Assembly (NCBI RefSeq): GCF_008386395.1
Contig: NZ_CP043761.1
Coordinates: 3,596,001-3,660,000 of the forward strand
Length of the DNA stretch: 64,000 nt
DNA from: Paenibacillus sp. 37
GTDB taxonomy: Bacteria; Bacillota; Bacilli; Paenibacillales; Paenibacillaceae
Direction: 5' to 3'
Positions 26,694 to 36,813 of this stretch are shown here, one piece after another. Both the position numbers and the translations under genes were made by a program. Numbering within the stretch: the first letter of the stretch is position 1; each line of letters starts with the position of its first letter. Below the pieces are notes generated by a model that was not told the DNA's origin, ran no database searches, and saw only the letters and a program-made list of their open reading frames with translations.

Positions 26694-28334
26694 TTAAACC
26701 GGCAGATTTTCCCGATATTCCTGCGGTGTAAGATCATAAAATTTCTTGAAAACTCGAATAAAATATGCGGTATTGTTGTAACCGACAAGTTCTGCAATCT
26801 CAAACACTTTGGCGGTTGATGTTCGCAAATGATAGGCTGCTTTCTCCATTCTTAACCGGTACACATATGCAGTAAGTGCTTCACCTGTCTCTGCCTTGTA
26901 TACCTTGGACAAGTACACTGGGTGCAGATGCACATGGTCAGCAATTGCAGGCAGTGATACATCTCCAGCCAGATGAAGGTCGACAAAACTTTTCACGCTG
27001 CGTACAATGGTGCTGTGATTGTCTCTAAGCTCTTGTTCGGCATCATCTCGTATGTAATGAAGTGTACGTACGGACCAGTCTTGTAGCTGCTGCGCAGTGG
27101 AATAGCTGGGAGCTTGAAAGTAACGATAGGACTCTGCTGGAATCAAAGAAGAGATTTGTTTGCCATTTTTATGAATGATGTACGCAAACGCACCCGCAAT
27201 AGCAAAATACACCTCGAAGGTTGACTCCGCAATATCATGATGTTCATTGGAATGCAATAGTTCCTCAAATATGTGCCCGATTTTCTGTTCCACATCCTCA
27301 AAGCGACCAGCTTCGAGCAGGCTAATCAACGTTGGTGGCTGATACAGCGACCTGATCGTATGTAGAGGGTTGGCATCCGTTTCATCGGAAGCGGTGACAA
27401 ACAAACCTTGCACCTGACCCATCCGTTTACGCATGGACATAACCGTTCGCTCATAGAGTTCTCCAATTTCGTGGGGGAACTTGCCCCAACTGGAGACGGA
27501 AATGGAGATAGCACCTTTCAGGTATAACTGAACATTGGTTTGAATCTGGGCAGCATACTGCTCAAGCAATGTCTGAGGCGTCTCGCTCCGGCTATAACTC
27601 ATCGTTGTGGAATGTTTCATGCTTACCAGAACAACAATGTAATCGTGCACGTCACGTGTATGCCAGATATGAAAATGATTATGCATCACTTCACTTATGA
27701 TATTACATATCGCATATTCCATTAGGGCCAGGTCGCCGTGTGCCATATCGGATAGATGTTTCTCCATACGGATAATCAGCATGCCGAGATCTTCTCCTAC
27801 GGAGTAGGGAAGCTCCAGCAGATCAAGCTTGTCTGCCAGTGTCTTCTGATCATAGACTTTTCCAGTCAGCAACTCATGCAGCATCGTGGATTGAAGTAAT
27901 GGCAGATGATCCTGAAAGGCGTGTAAGGCTCTTTGATGAGATGCTGCCGTTTCCCACTTTTCTTTAATTCGATGAACAAGACGTTGCACGGATTCGATCA
28001 GATCTTCATCGCTAACAGGTTTCAGCAAGTAATCAAAGCTTTCCTGAGCAATAGCCTGTTTCGCATATTCAAAGTCGGCGTGACCTGATAACAGAATCGT
28101 CTGCACATGCGGCCACTTTTCATGAATCGCTGTAATCAGTGCAATGCCTGACATTTCGGGCATACGTATATCCGTAATTACAATGTCAATGTCGTGGTTG
28201 TCCATAATTTCCAGCGCTACTGCACCGGATAAGGCTTCATGAACTGTACCGATACCGCAGCTTTCCCACGGAATGGTCTCTGCCAGCGTTTCCACGACAG
28301 AACGTTCATCGTCAACTAGTAATATTTGCAGCAT
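26694..28334 (-). CDS. YesN-type response regulator (receiver plus AraC DNA-binding domain)
   Basis: A 546-residue protein. ATG 28334 follows AGGTGA; longer starts overlap the kinase and have no site. The receiver domain is MLQILLVDDERSVVETL with phospho-acceptor Asp 55 in IVITDIRMPEMSG and Lys in DYLLKPVSDEDL. A long variable linker region follows, then AraC helix-turn-helix motifs in the last 100 residues (IADHVHLHPVYLSKVY; IAELVGYNNTAYFIRVF; YDLTPQEYREN). It lies 11 bases after the YesM-type kinase. By family precedent it activates the adjacent carbohydrate transporter; the shared 13-mer upstream of both transporter units is the likely target. Confidence 0.93.
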   Translation of the reverse strand: MLQILLVDDERSVVETLAETIPWESCGIGTVHEALSGAVALEIMDNHDIDIVITDIRMPEMSGIALITAIHEKWPHVQTILLSGHADFEYAKQAIAQESFDYLLKPVSDEDLIESVQRLVHRIKEKWETAASHQRALHAFQDHLPLLQSTMLHELLTGKVYDQKTLADKLDLLELPYSVGEDLGMLIIRMEKHLSDMAHGDLALMEYAICNIISEVMHNHFHIWHTRDVHDYIVVLVSMKHSTTMSYSRSETPQTLLEQYAAQIQTNVQLYLKGAISISVSSWGKFPHEIGELYERTVMSMRKRMGQVQGLFVTASDETDANPLHTIRSLYQPPTLISLLEAGRFEDVEQKIGHIFEELLHSNEHHDIAESTFEVYFAIAGAFAYIIHKNGKQISSLIPAESYRYFQAPSYSTAQQLQDWSVRTLHYIRDDAEQELRDNHSTIVRSVKSFVDLHLAGDVSLPAIADHVHLHPVYLSKVYKAETGEALTAYVYRLRMEKAAYHLRTSTAKVFEIAELVGYNNTAYFIRVFKKFYDLTPQEYRENLPV

Positions 28335-28345
28335 GGGTCGTTCAC

Positions 28346-30055
28346 CTACTTGTCTGTATTGTCGTGCCATGTGATGTTAACTTTAATCCCACCCATTGAA
28401 GAATGATCATAAGATAGTCCAGATCCTTCACCGTATAGAAAAGACAAACGTTGATGGACATTCCATGTACCACATCCCATATTCTCATCCAGCGGTTTAA
28501 GAAGATTATCTCTCAGATGATCAAGTTGTTTCTCAGACATGCCAAGCCCGCTGTCCTCCACGATAATTGTGTACACATCGTCCTCGCAGTCCGCATAGAT
28601 TTTAATCTCACCATCTACCGATTTGGGCTCCAGACCATGAATAATAGCGTTCTCAATAATAGGCTGGAGGGTTAGTCTGGGAACTGTTTTATCTAAAATA
28701 TCATGGGGCACGTCGATTGTAAAATGCATTCGTTCCAGACGAAGTGACTGGATTTCCAAATAATTTTTGACCATCGTCAGCTCTTCACGAAGCGTGGCTT
28801 GATCCTTTTCGGACCTGGTTATGTATCGGTAATACTCCCCCAGATTCAGTGCCATGGCTACCACGGCCTTTTCATTTTTCATTCGGGCCATGTTCTTGAT
28901 ATAGAACAGGCAGTTATATAGAAAATGCGGATTAATCTGCGACTGTAACTGTTTGAGCGTGGCTTCCCGACTTCGTAATTTCTCCTCATATACATTCTCG
29001 ATTAATTCTTGAATTCGTTGAGCCATGATGTTGAAACGTGCAAATAACAAGCTGAACTCATTGCGTGCAGAATGATGAAGCCGAACGGAAAAATCCCCGG
29101 TGGACAAGCGATTTGTCCCTTTCACCAACTGTAAGAGTGGAAGCTGCACACTTCGGTAGAGTGTATATAATACAACAACGCTCATCACGATCAGAACGGC
29201 AATTGAAGCGTAAAAGAGATTCCGGCTGCTCGTAATCGGTTTCAAAATTTGCTGCATAGGCACGTAGTCAACATAATACCAGCCGAGGCTCTTGGATTGA
29301 ATATAGGAGACGTAATATTCCGTTTTGTTTAACGTTGTGGTGAATCCACCACTGGCTTGCAGTTTTGCTCCTTTCAAAGAGGGCAGTATGGCATTCAGCG
29401 TTTCCTTTCCAGAGCTATTACTGATTAAACCATAATCGGGATGGAACATGAATGGATCACCTTTATTATTTAACTTGTTTTGATTAAGAAGTGCAGTTAA
29501 GTGATGAACTGGAAAACTGATTTTGGTAATCAATCTGGCTTTGCCAGGTCTCGCCATCGCTGTCGTTGGATCGGTAGTGTACCAGATAAACTGATTGTCG
29601 GCATAGGTCCAGGATTGCGAGAGAGGCTCCTTAAATTCATCATCCCTGTAAGGAATGTAAGCATAATAATCCGTTGATATCACTTTTTGCATCCTTGGGA
29701 AGTAAAGTGTGATGGTCGAATGCCATTTGCTTGCTGCGTTGTACAGATTCATCTTTTCCAGAATAGCACTTCCAACTTTCACACGTTCATAGGGAATGTC
29801 CTTATAGTCGGGGCGTTGATATTCCTGAATACTCGAATCTTGCCCAATAGACATCCCATACAATGACAATTGGTAAATGTTGGATTCTACTGAATCAGCA
29901 AATGTCGATAGATGATTCATCGTATTGTTCTGAATCTCGTGTTCGATAACACGCACGCTTTCCCGGTTCGAGTATGTATAGAGAAACAGCACCAGAATAA
30001 GCAGCATCACAAACAACAGAGTAATTTTGGTGAAGACATTCAAACGTGTGAACAA
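28346..30055 (-). CDS. YesM-type sensor histidine kinase
   Basis: A 569-residue kinase starting at TTG 30055 after AAGGAGG. Transmembrane helices are near residues 10-28 and 277-297, with a large extracellular dCache-like sensor between them. HAMP follows (LVKGTNRLSTGDFSVRL), then the His_kinase domain of the LytS/YesM class with QLQSQINPHFLYNCLFYIKN (His near 377), and an ATPase domain with PIIENAIIHGLE, VEDSGLGMSE and a short C-terminus. The kinase probably senses oligosaccharide or the loaded binding protein outside the cell and phosphorylates the YesN partner. It is divergent from the permease operon. Confidence 0.93.
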   Translation of the reverse strand: MFTRLNVFTKITLLFVMLLILVLFLYTYSNRESVRVIEHEIQNNTMNHLSTFADSVESNIYQLSLYGMSIGQDSSIQEYQRPDYKDIPYERVKVGSAILEKMNLYNAASKWHSTITLYFPRMQKVISTDYYAYIPYRDDEFKEPLSQSWTYADNQFIWYTTDPTTAMARPGKARLITKISFPVHHLTALLNQNKLNNKGDPFMFHPDYGLISNSSGKETLNAILPSLKGAKLQASGGFTTTLNKTEYYVSYIQSKSLGWYYVDYVPMQQILKPITSSRNLFYASIAVLIVMSVVVLYTLYRSVQLPLLQLVKGTNRLSTGDFSVRLHHSARNEFSLLFARFNIMAQRIQELIENVYEEKLRSREATLKQLQSQINPHFLYNCLFYIKNMARMKNEKAVVAMALNLGEYYRYITRSEKDQATLREELTMVKNYLEIQSLRLERMHFTIDVPHDILDKTVPRLTLQPIIENAIIHGLEPKSVDGEIKIYADCEDDVYTIIVEDSGLGMSEKQLDHLRDNLLKPLDENMGCGTWNVHQRLSFLYGEGSGLSYDHSSMGGIKVNITWHDNTDK

Positions 30056-30080
30056 AGTCCAACCTCCTTAATCTTATTAA

Positions 30081-30139
30081 AATATTGATATCGTTGTTGC
30101 AATATTAGGATATAGATCACAAATTTCCATTGCTATAAT
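30081..30139 (+). promoter_or_regulatory. Permease promoter with candidate YesN operator
   Basis: AATATTG (30081-30087) and CAATATT (30100-30106) form an inverted repeat, and the right arm lies in the 13-mer GTTGCAATATTAG (30096-30108) shared with the binding-protein promoter. An extended -10 box TGCTATAAT ends at 30139 and has no good -35 box, as expected for an activator-dependent promoter. Confidence 0.55.
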
Positions 30140-30201
30140 TTTAATATACAAGTTCACGATGACTTGTAAAATATAAATTTTAGAACATGGGGGATGCAGG
30201 A

Positions 30202-31152
30202 GTGAAGGAACATACGTTAGAAACGCCGCATAAACGGCGCTCCACCAGGGTCAAACAGCGCTGGAATATGCAACGGAATTGGACCTTGCATATGATGCTC
30301 GTTCCAGCCGTATTGCTGGCACTGGTGTTTCAGTACATACCGATGGGCGGCATTGTAATTGCTTTTCAGGATTTTAAGCCATACTTGGGATTTTCTGAAT
30401 CCAAATGGGTTGGTTGGGACAATTTTAGATATTTATTCTTATATCCGGACGTAGGTCAGGTGATCTGGAATACACTGGTCATTGCATTTTTCAAAATTAT
30501 CGCAGGACTGTTTGCTCCATTCCTGTTTGCCATTTTGCTCAATGAAGTGCGCTTGACGGCATTCAAGAGAGTAAGTCAAACGCTTGTGTATCTACCGCAT
30601 TTCCTATCATGGGTTATTCTCGGTGGTATTCTGCTCGATATCCTGTCTCCTCAGGGCGGCATGGTCAACCAGCTTGTCGTAGCCTTTGGAGGAGAACCGA
30701 TCTTCTTCCTGGGGGACGGTACATGGTTCCGAATAACGCTGATCCTCAGTGATGTGTGGAAAGAATTTGGTTTTGGTACGATTGTATTTCTGGCTTCTCT
30801 CTCAGGAATTAATCCTGCACTCTACGAGGCTGCCGAGGTGGATGGGGCCAACCGTTTTAAACAGACGCTGCACATTACGATTCCGGCATTGATGCCGATC
30901 ACAATTGTACTGATGACGCTCTCTATCGGCAACATACTGAACGCCGGTTTTGATCAGGTGTTCAACTTGTACAATCCGCTTGTGTATGACAAAGGCGACA
31001 TCATTGACACCTTTGTATATCGACTTGGGATTCTGAATGGGAAGATGAGTTTTGCCACAGCAGTAGGGTTGTTCAAATCTGTGGTTGCTACCATTTTGAT
31101 TGTTATATCTTACAGAATGGCTTACAAACTAGCTAATTATCGAGTTTTCTAG
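30202..31152 (+). CDS. CUT1 ABC transporter permease, LplB type
   Basis: A 316-residue integral membrane protein. GTG 30202 follows GGGGGATGCAGGA at good spacing; an ATG five codons earlier has no ribosome site. Six transmembrane helices start after a basic N-terminus (HKRRSTRVKQRW). QYIPMGGIVIAFQDFKPYLG is typical of LplB proteins. The EAA loop that docks the ATPase is YEAAEVDGANRFKQTLHIT. It works with the next gene as a heterodimeric channel. The ATPase is not encoded here; such systems usually share a common MsmX-like ATPase. Confidence 0.92.
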   Translation: MKEHTLETPHKRRSTRVKQRWNMQRNWTLHMMLVPAVLLALVFQYIPMGGIVIAFQDFKPYLGFSESKWVGWDNFRYLFLYPDVGQVIWNTLVIAFFKIIAGLFAPFLFAILLNEVRLTAFKRVSQTLVYLPHFLSWVILGGILLDILSPQGGMVNQLVVAFGGEPIFFLGDGTWFRITLILSDVWKEFGFGTIVFLASLSGINPALYEAAEVDGANRFKQTLHITIPALMPITIVLMTLSIGNILNAGFDQVFNLYNPLVYDKGDIIDTFVYRLGILNGKMSFATAVGLFKSVVATILIVISYRMAYKLANYRVF

Positions 31153-31167
31153 AGAGGAGAAAAGGGC

Positions 31168-32046
31168 TTGTATTATAAAACAAAAGGATACCGCATATTC
31201 AGCATCGCTAACTATACTTTTCTTGGGATATTATCGATACTCTGCATTTTACCAATTATTCATATATTGGCTGTTTCATTCAGCAGTATGGCGCCAGCAT
31301 CATCAAACCTGGTTACCTTCTGGCCCATCGGGTTCACAACCGACGCATATGTGAAAACATTCGGGAATTCAAACTTCATCAACTCCTTGATCGTATCACT
31401 TAAACGGACTGTAATTGCGACGATCATTGGTATGGTCATCATGCTCTTAACCGCATTTCCGTTGTCGAAGGAAGATATCAGTTTTAAAGGTCGCTCCTTA
31501 TATACGTGGTTTTTCGTATTTACCATTTTGTTCAGCGGCGGTTTGATTCCAAGTTACATTTTGATCCAGAAGCTTGGCTTGATGAATACAATCTGGGCAC
31601 TTATTCTGCCTGGAGCACTGTCCGTGTGGAACGTTATTCTTATGATGAACTTCTTCCGCGGACTGCCCAAAGAACTTGAAGAAGCAGCTTATTTGGATGG
31701 AGCAGGTCATATCAAAACGTTGATTCTGGTCTACGTACCACTGTCGCTTCCAGCTATCGCAACCTTGTCCTTATTTACGATGGTTTACCAGTGGAACTCC
31801 TGGTTCGACGGCATGATTTATATGTCTGATATTAAAAATTATCCACTTGCTTCTCTGCTCCAGACCATTATCGTTCAGCAAGATCTCAGCAAAATCAACG
31901 TTGATCCTTCCATGTTGGAGAATATCTCGCAGCGAACCGTACGCGCAGCACAGATCTTTATCGGCGCGCTTCCGATCCTGATGGTATACCCGTTTTTACA
32001 ACGTTTCTTCGTTAAGGGGATCGTTATTGGAGCAGTCAAGGAATAG
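31168..32046 (+). CDS. CUT1 ABC transporter permease, YtcP/CarB type
   Basis: A 292-residue six-helix membrane protein starting at TTG 31168, with GAGGAG about 9 bases upstream and 15 bases after the first permease. The EAA loop is LEEAAYLDGAGHIKTLILVYVPLS. FSSMAPASSNLVTFWPIGFT and the closing FLQRFFVKGIVIGAVKE are standard for this family. The SLH-GH16 glucanase gene starts 43 bases downstream with no terminator between, so importer and surface enzyme are probably one operon. Confidence 0.93.
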   Translation: MYYKTKGYRIFSIANYTFLGILSILCILPIIHILAVSFSSMAPASSNLVTFWPIGFTTDAYVKTFGNSNFINSLIVSLKRTVIATIIGMVIMLLTAFPLSKEDISFKGRSLYTWFFVFTILFSGGLIPSYILIQKLGLMNTIWALILPGALSVWNVILMMNFFRGLPKELEEAAYLDGAGHIKTLILVYVPLSLPAIATLSLFTMVYQWNSWFDGMIYMSDIKNYPLASLLQTIIVQQDLSKINVDPSMLENISQRTVRAAQIFIGALPILMVYPFLQRFFVKGIVIGAVKE

Positions 32047-32089
32047 GCTATGCAAATGCAAGGATAACTGAGCTGAGGGAGGAAGAAGG

Positions 32090-35000
32090 ATGAGAAAAGG
32101 ACTGGCATGTATGGTGGCATGGAGTTTAATGGCTTCTCTCGTTTATCCAGCAACTGTTGGAGCAGAAAGTGTACAGGGTCAAGCGGAGGTGGGAAATGTG
32201 CAGGCGAAAAGCCTGCACTTCTCTGTTCCCTATACAGACCTGACCGGGCATTGGTCACAATCTGCCGTTACACGGTTGCAAGATTTGAATCTATTGAAAG
32301 GTTATACTGACGGTACATTCAAGCCCAGTCATGTCATTAGCCGAGCTGAATTCGTGATGATTCTGGATCGAGCCTTTGGTTTCACTGGTAATGCGGTGAC
32401 TGGTTCATATGTGGATGTGAATTCAGACGATTGGTACTATGACGTGATGGTACGAGCGAACGGTTCTGGCATCATCGAAGGAACAGATCGTGATCATCTG
32501 TCACCACAACAACCGATTACACGCCAAGATGCAGCGGTTATGGTAGATCGAGCTTTTCAACTTTCAGCGGCTACAAATGAAGATAGTGAACAATTGAAAT
32601 TTCAGGATGAAGATGATATTTCCAGTTATGCAAAGAAAGCGCTTACCAATATGGTGGACGAAAATATTCTTAAAGGTTTCCAAGGTAAATTAAATCCCAA
32701 ATCCCCGATTACCCGAGCAGAGACGGCAGCAATGTTGTCGGAGATGATTGCAGATGTGAAAAGTGCTCCTGGTATTTATGAGTCCCGGGTGGATGGCAAC
32801 TTGATTATTAATTCAACGGATGTCACGTTAAAAAATATGATTGTTAATGGAAATCTGCTGCTGGCAGAAGGCATTGACGAGGAATCTGTTGTTCTTCAGG
32901 GCGTAACTGTCACAGGAAGTGTCATCATTAAAGGCGGAGGAAGTCATTCCATCAACATTAGTAACTCCAAGCTGCATCGAGTAGTCGTTGACAAACGTGG
33001 GGAGCCCGTCAGAGTTGCCATTACGGAAGAAAGCAACATTCAGGAGATGCATGTAATGCAGAGATCCATTCTGGAGATCTCTTCAAACAGCCTGATTGAT
33101 TCCATGATTATCCATGCAGAAGCGAGTCAGACTCGAATGGATACCAAAGGTACGATCCAAAAGTTGAGTGTAGATGCCGATGAAGTTGTGATCAACGGAG
33201 AAAAAGTAAAACAAGGATTGCGCACATCCATGGTGGGTGAAGCTCAACAACCTGTTTCATCGCAGCCTGGTGGTTCAACAAATGTGACAAGCACACCCAC
33301 ACCATCTTCTCCAGACGGACAATCACCGTCTACACCATCAACACCAAGCAATCCGGCGGGCGAAAAACCGGTTCCTGCAACAACGATTCCGCATGATCAA
33401 TGGGAGCTGGTCTGGAATGATGAGTTCAACGGGCCCGCGATTGATTCTTCCAAATGGACCGTGCAGGATACAGGACTCGTTTATAACAATGAAATGCAAT
33501 ATTACAGCCCGGATAACACTCGCATTACGAAAGATCAGAATCGAAGCGTGTTGCAAATTGAAGCAAAAAAGGGTCCGAAAAATGGTAAGGATTACAGCTC
33601 TGGCAAACTGATCTCTATGGGAAAAGGAGACTGGACCTACGGTAAAGTAGTTGTACGTGCAAAGCTTCCTATTGAAAAGGGCATGTGGCCTGCCATATGG
33701 ATGATGCCAACGGATGAAGCACATTATGGTGGATGGCCTGCCTCTGGAGAAATCGATATTATGGAGCTAATTGGTGGCAAAGAGAGTAATAACAAGGTAT
33801 ATAGCACATTGCATTATGACAGTGTGAAGCCTGACGGCTCCCATGGACACGATCAGGGAAGCCTTACTCTTCCGAAGGGAGAAACTTTCGCTGACGATTA
33901 TCACGATTTCCAGGTGGAATGGTTGCCGGGTATGATTCGTTTCTATGTGGATGGAAAGCTGCATCATGAAGTGACCAACTGGCAAACGAAGGCTGCGGGC
34001 CAACCCGAGTACTATACGTTCCCTGCACCATTTGATCGTCCATTCTATCTGATTCTGAATCTGGCAGTTGGAGGAGACTGGCCGGGCTCACCTGAAAGCA
34101 ACTTCACTTCCGAAAAGATGAATGTTGATTTTGTGCGAGTATATTCTTACAAAAATCTAGACACATGGCCTGATGTAACAACAAATCCCATCGAGCCTGC
34201 ACAACAACGTGAACCACAAGCCGATGGCAATCAAATCTACAATGATCGTTTTTCGGAAGGGTCTGCAGACAATGGAGTGCCTCTTCAGTGGAAATTCATC
34301 ACAAATGCTGATGGAGCTGGCAGTGTCAAAGTTGTAACGGATGAGCAGAAAGGTAAAGCAGCAGAAGTTACCATTGATGCATCAGGAACTGAAAACTACT
34401 CGGTTCAACTGACTCAGATGCCGATGTACATCAAGAAAAACAAAAAGTACAAGATACAATTTGATGCGAAAGCATCTGCTAACCGTACAATCATGTCCAA
34501 ACTGAACCAATTTGAAAAAAGTTGGACCAATTATTCGGGTGATAACACCTTTGCACTCACGACAGATTGGCAATCCTATGACTATACCTTCAATATGCGG
34601 GATGGCACGGATAACAATGCCAGATTCGAATTTAATCTGGGGCTGGATGATACAACCGTTTGGTTTGCCAATGTCAGACTGATCGAGGTGGGTGAGGCTG
34701 ATCCGTTAACTGTCGAACGAAACGCACTACCTGATGGCAACTTTATTTACAATGGCACATTCGATCAGGGCAAGGAGCGTCTGGGATTCTGGTCAAACAG
34801 CATTCAGGACAGTGCTGCAGCCAATATAAGTGTAAATAACTTTTCGAAATTCCCGATTATGGAGCGTCAGCTAGTTGTTGATGTTACTCAAACGAATGGT
34901 GATCCACAGCAAGTTTCGGTGAACCAACCGGATTTGAAGTTGGAAGCGAATACAACGTATGGTTTCTCCTTAGATGCCAAGGCAGACACACCGCGAAGCC

Positions 35001-36547
35001 TCGACATTGATGTTGTCAGCAGTAATGGTCATACGGTACAGGTTCATCAAGGACAAAACCTCTCCTTAAACCAAGACATGAAAACATTCACTGGAGAAAT
35101 CAACATTGGAGATGGAGCATCAATCGCACAATCCGAGCTAAGACTGTTATTTGGCAGTTCTAAAGGTAAGGTATATGTGGACAATGTTCGTCTGACCAAA
35201 CGTGGCAAACCTCTCTCCGTGAATGGCTACGCACATATCCCTGCAACCGAAGCCTGGGCGATGCAGGGCCTGCAACTGGAGGACTCCGCAGAAGGTGGTA
35301 AACATGTCAGTTACATGGATCAGGGAGATCTGCTGCAATATAAAATCGATGTGGCCCAAGAGGGAGAATATGTTCTGTCTGCCCGAATGGCCAGTGGGAA
35401 AAGTGATTCTGAGGTACGGTTCAGCATTCAGGATGAACAGGGTACAATCGTTGCTCAATCCGAACTGAATCTCGGAGACTCGGGGGGATGGCAAACATAC
35501 AAAACCGTGTATTTCCCAGGGGTCAACTTGACAGCAGGCAAACCCTATTATGTGAATTTTGAAGGAGCAAATTATAATACACGTTGGGTGGATATTTCAC
35601 TAAACAAAGTTCAAAACAGCCAGCTTGCAGCGGATCTGAATCATTGGGAGCTAATTCCTAATGATCTGACAGCTTCACATGAAGAGGGCGAAGGATTAAC
35701 GATTAACTTGTCTGGTACAAATGAACATTGGTGGGATGCATTGCTGCAACAAGGTCAGATCGAACTGGATGCAAATAAATCATATCGACTTACCTTCGAG
35801 GCATCTGCTTCAAGTCCTAAATCCATGCAAGCGGTTCTTTCTCAGAATGTAGGGGATTTTGTGAAGTATTTGGAAGAAGAAGTGCAATTAAGCACGGAAA
35901 CACAGTCGTATAGTTATACCATCACCATGGGGGATGCCTCAGATTCGGCAGCCGTACTTGCATTCGGACTAGGTTACCCGTTATCTACAGGTGAACACTC
36001 GATTAACATTCATAACATTCAGTTATATGAAGTTAATCCGAATGCAGATCAAGGAGGGCAACCGGCTCATGTTAATCTTATTTCCAATGGAGACTTCTCC
36101 AAAGGTAAAGACAGCTGGTTTACCTACGCGGATGGTAATGCGGCTGATCTGGAGATGGAAGTTAGCAATCAACAGCTTCATGCCAAGATTGGTAATGCTG
36201 GACAGAACCCATGGGATCGTCAAGTCATCAATGAAGGATTTGGCATACAGCAAGGTTTTAAATATAAATTAACGTTTAAAGCCAAAGCGGAGAAGTCCAG
36301 GAAATTGGGTTTGGGGGTTGGATGGGTCGATGCCGCTGCCAACTATGAATGGCATGGTTTCTTTGGGGCACGAGTTGATTTGACTCCAGAAGAACAGGAA
36401 TTCACGTTTACATTTGATGCAACCGAAGCCAGCTATGCGAATACTCGCATCTCATTTGATCTGGGTAACATCGATGGCGCAGAAGATGGTAACACAACTG
36501 TCTCTTTGTCCGATGCCAGCTTGATTAATCTGGGTCCTGCCAATTAG
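32090..36547 (+). CDS. S-layer-anchored GH16 endo-beta-1,3-glucanase (laminarinase) with multiple CBMs
   Basis: A 1485-residue surface enzyme after GGGAGGAAG. The signal peptide is residues 1-25. Three SLH repeats (about 48-90, 107-155, 170-220; for example YTDLTGHWSQSAVTRLQDL) anchor it to the wall. Residues 228-385 look like a right-handed beta-helix (NLIINSTDVTLKNMIVNGNL). A Pro/Ser/Thr linker (387-430) leads to GH16 (about 435-693) with WNDEFNGPAID and catalytic GEIDIMELIGG near 554-559, the beta-bulge form seen in laminarinases. Four CBM4/CenC-like modules (about 714-866, 880-1037, 1183-1313, 1327-1485) and one CBM6-like module (1047-1173, VSYMDQGDLLQYKID) follow. It should cut beta-1,3-glucan at the cell surface next to its own importer. 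Confidence 0.93.
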   Translation: MRKGLACMVAWSLMASLVYPATVGAESVQGQAEVGNVQAKSLHFSVPYTDLTGHWSQSAVTRLQDLNLLKGYTDGTFKPSHVISRAEFVMILDRAFGFTGNAVTGSYVDVNSDDWYYDVMVRANGSGIIEGTDRDHLSPQQPITRQDAAVMVDRAFQLSAATNEDSEQLKFQDEDDISSYAKKALTNMVDENILKGFQGKLNPKSPITRAETAAMLSEMIADVKSAPGIYESRVDGNLIINSTDVTLKNMIVNGNLLLAEGIDEESVVLQGVTVTGSVIIKGGGSHSINISNSKLHRVVVDKRGEPVRVAITEESNIQEMHVMQRSILEISSNSLIDSMIIHAEASQTRMDTKGTIQKLSVDADEVVINGEKVKQGLRTSMVGEAQQPVSSQPGGSTNVTSTPTPSSPDGQSPSTPSTPSNPAGEKPVPATTIPHDQWELVWNDEFNGPAIDSSKWTVQDTGLVYNNEMQYYSPDNTRITKDQNRSVLQIEAKKGPKNGKDYSSGKLISMGKGDWTYGKVVVRAKLPIEKGMWPAIWMMPTDEAHYGGWPASGEIDIMELIGGKESNNKVYSTLHYDSVKPDGSHGHDQGSLTLPKGETFADDYHDFQVEWLPGMIRFYVDGKLHHEVTNWQTKAAGQPEYYTFPAPFDRPFYLILNLAVGGDWPGSPESNFTSEKMNVDFVRVYSYKNLDTWPDVTTNPIEPAQQREPQADGNQIYNDRFSEGSADNGVPLQWKFITNADGAGSVKVVTDEQKGKAAEVTIDASGTENYSVQLTQMPMYIKKNKKYKIQFDAKASANRTIMSKLNQFEKSWTNYSGDNTFALTTDWQSYDYTFNMRDGTDNNARFEFNLGLDDTTVWFANVRLIEVGEADPLTVERNALPDGNFIYNGTFDQGKERLGFWSNSIQDSAAANISVNNFSKFPIMERQLVVDVTQTNGDPQQVSVNQPDLKLEANTTYGFSLDAKADTPRSLDIDVVSSNGHTVQVHQGQNLSLNQDMKTFTGEINIGDGASIAQSELRLLFGSSKGKVYVDNVRLTKRGKPLSVNGYAHIPATEAWAMQGLQLEDSAEGGKHVSYMDQGDLLQYKIDVAQEGEYVLSARMASGKSDSEVRFSIQDEQGTIVAQSELNLGDSGGWQTYKTVYFPGVNLTAGKPYYVNFEGANYNTRWVDISLNKVQNSQLAADLNHWELIPNDLTASHEEGEGLTINLSGTNEHWWDALLQQGQIELDANKSYRLTFEASASSPKSMQAVLSQNVGDFVKYLEEEVQLSTETQSYSYTITMGDASDSAAVLAFGLGYPLSTGEHSINIHNIQLYEVNPNADQGGQPAHVNLISNGDFSKGKDSWFTYADGNAADLEMEVSNQQLHAKIGNAGQNPWDRQVINEGFGIQQGFKYKLTFKAKAEKSRKLGLGVGWVDAAANYEWHGFFGARVDLTPEEQEFTFTFDATEASYANTRISFDLGNIDGAEDGNTTVSLSDASLINLGPAN

Positions 36548-36682
36548 CTTCTGAATTCTCTATATATTGTCTTATATGCTTGCCTAATTCTCTTATTACC
36601 TATACATGCAGAATAAAGTTGTCCAGGAATGACATCATAAAGAAGTAGTATACATCTCAGTTTCCAGAGGAGGATATCTTGT

Positions 36683-36811
36683 ATGGCTGACCAGAAGAAA
36701 AGAAAAGAAGCTGCCTGGAAGTCACGAAAGCAAGAACAGCATCCCCATGGCAAAATCAAATCGCTAAAAGAATTATCCAGCGAGTATGAAGAGAAACCTA
36801 CTACGAATTAA
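36683..36811 (+). CDS. Small basic hydrophilic protein, unknown function
   Basis: A 42-residue protein from ATG 36683, with AGAGGAGG 10 bases upstream and a clear terminator right after the stop. It starts MADQKKRKEAAWKSRKQEQH and ends SSEYEEKPTTN. It has 9 Lys/Arg in the first 24 residues, no hydrophobic stretch and no cysteine, so it is probably soluble and may be disordered or nucleic-acid-binding. The strong ribosome site and own terminator argue that it is real. I do not recognise a family. Confidence 0.65.
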   Translation: MADQKKRKEAAWKSRKQEQHPHGKIKSLKELSSEYEEKPTTN

Positions 36812-36813
36812 AC

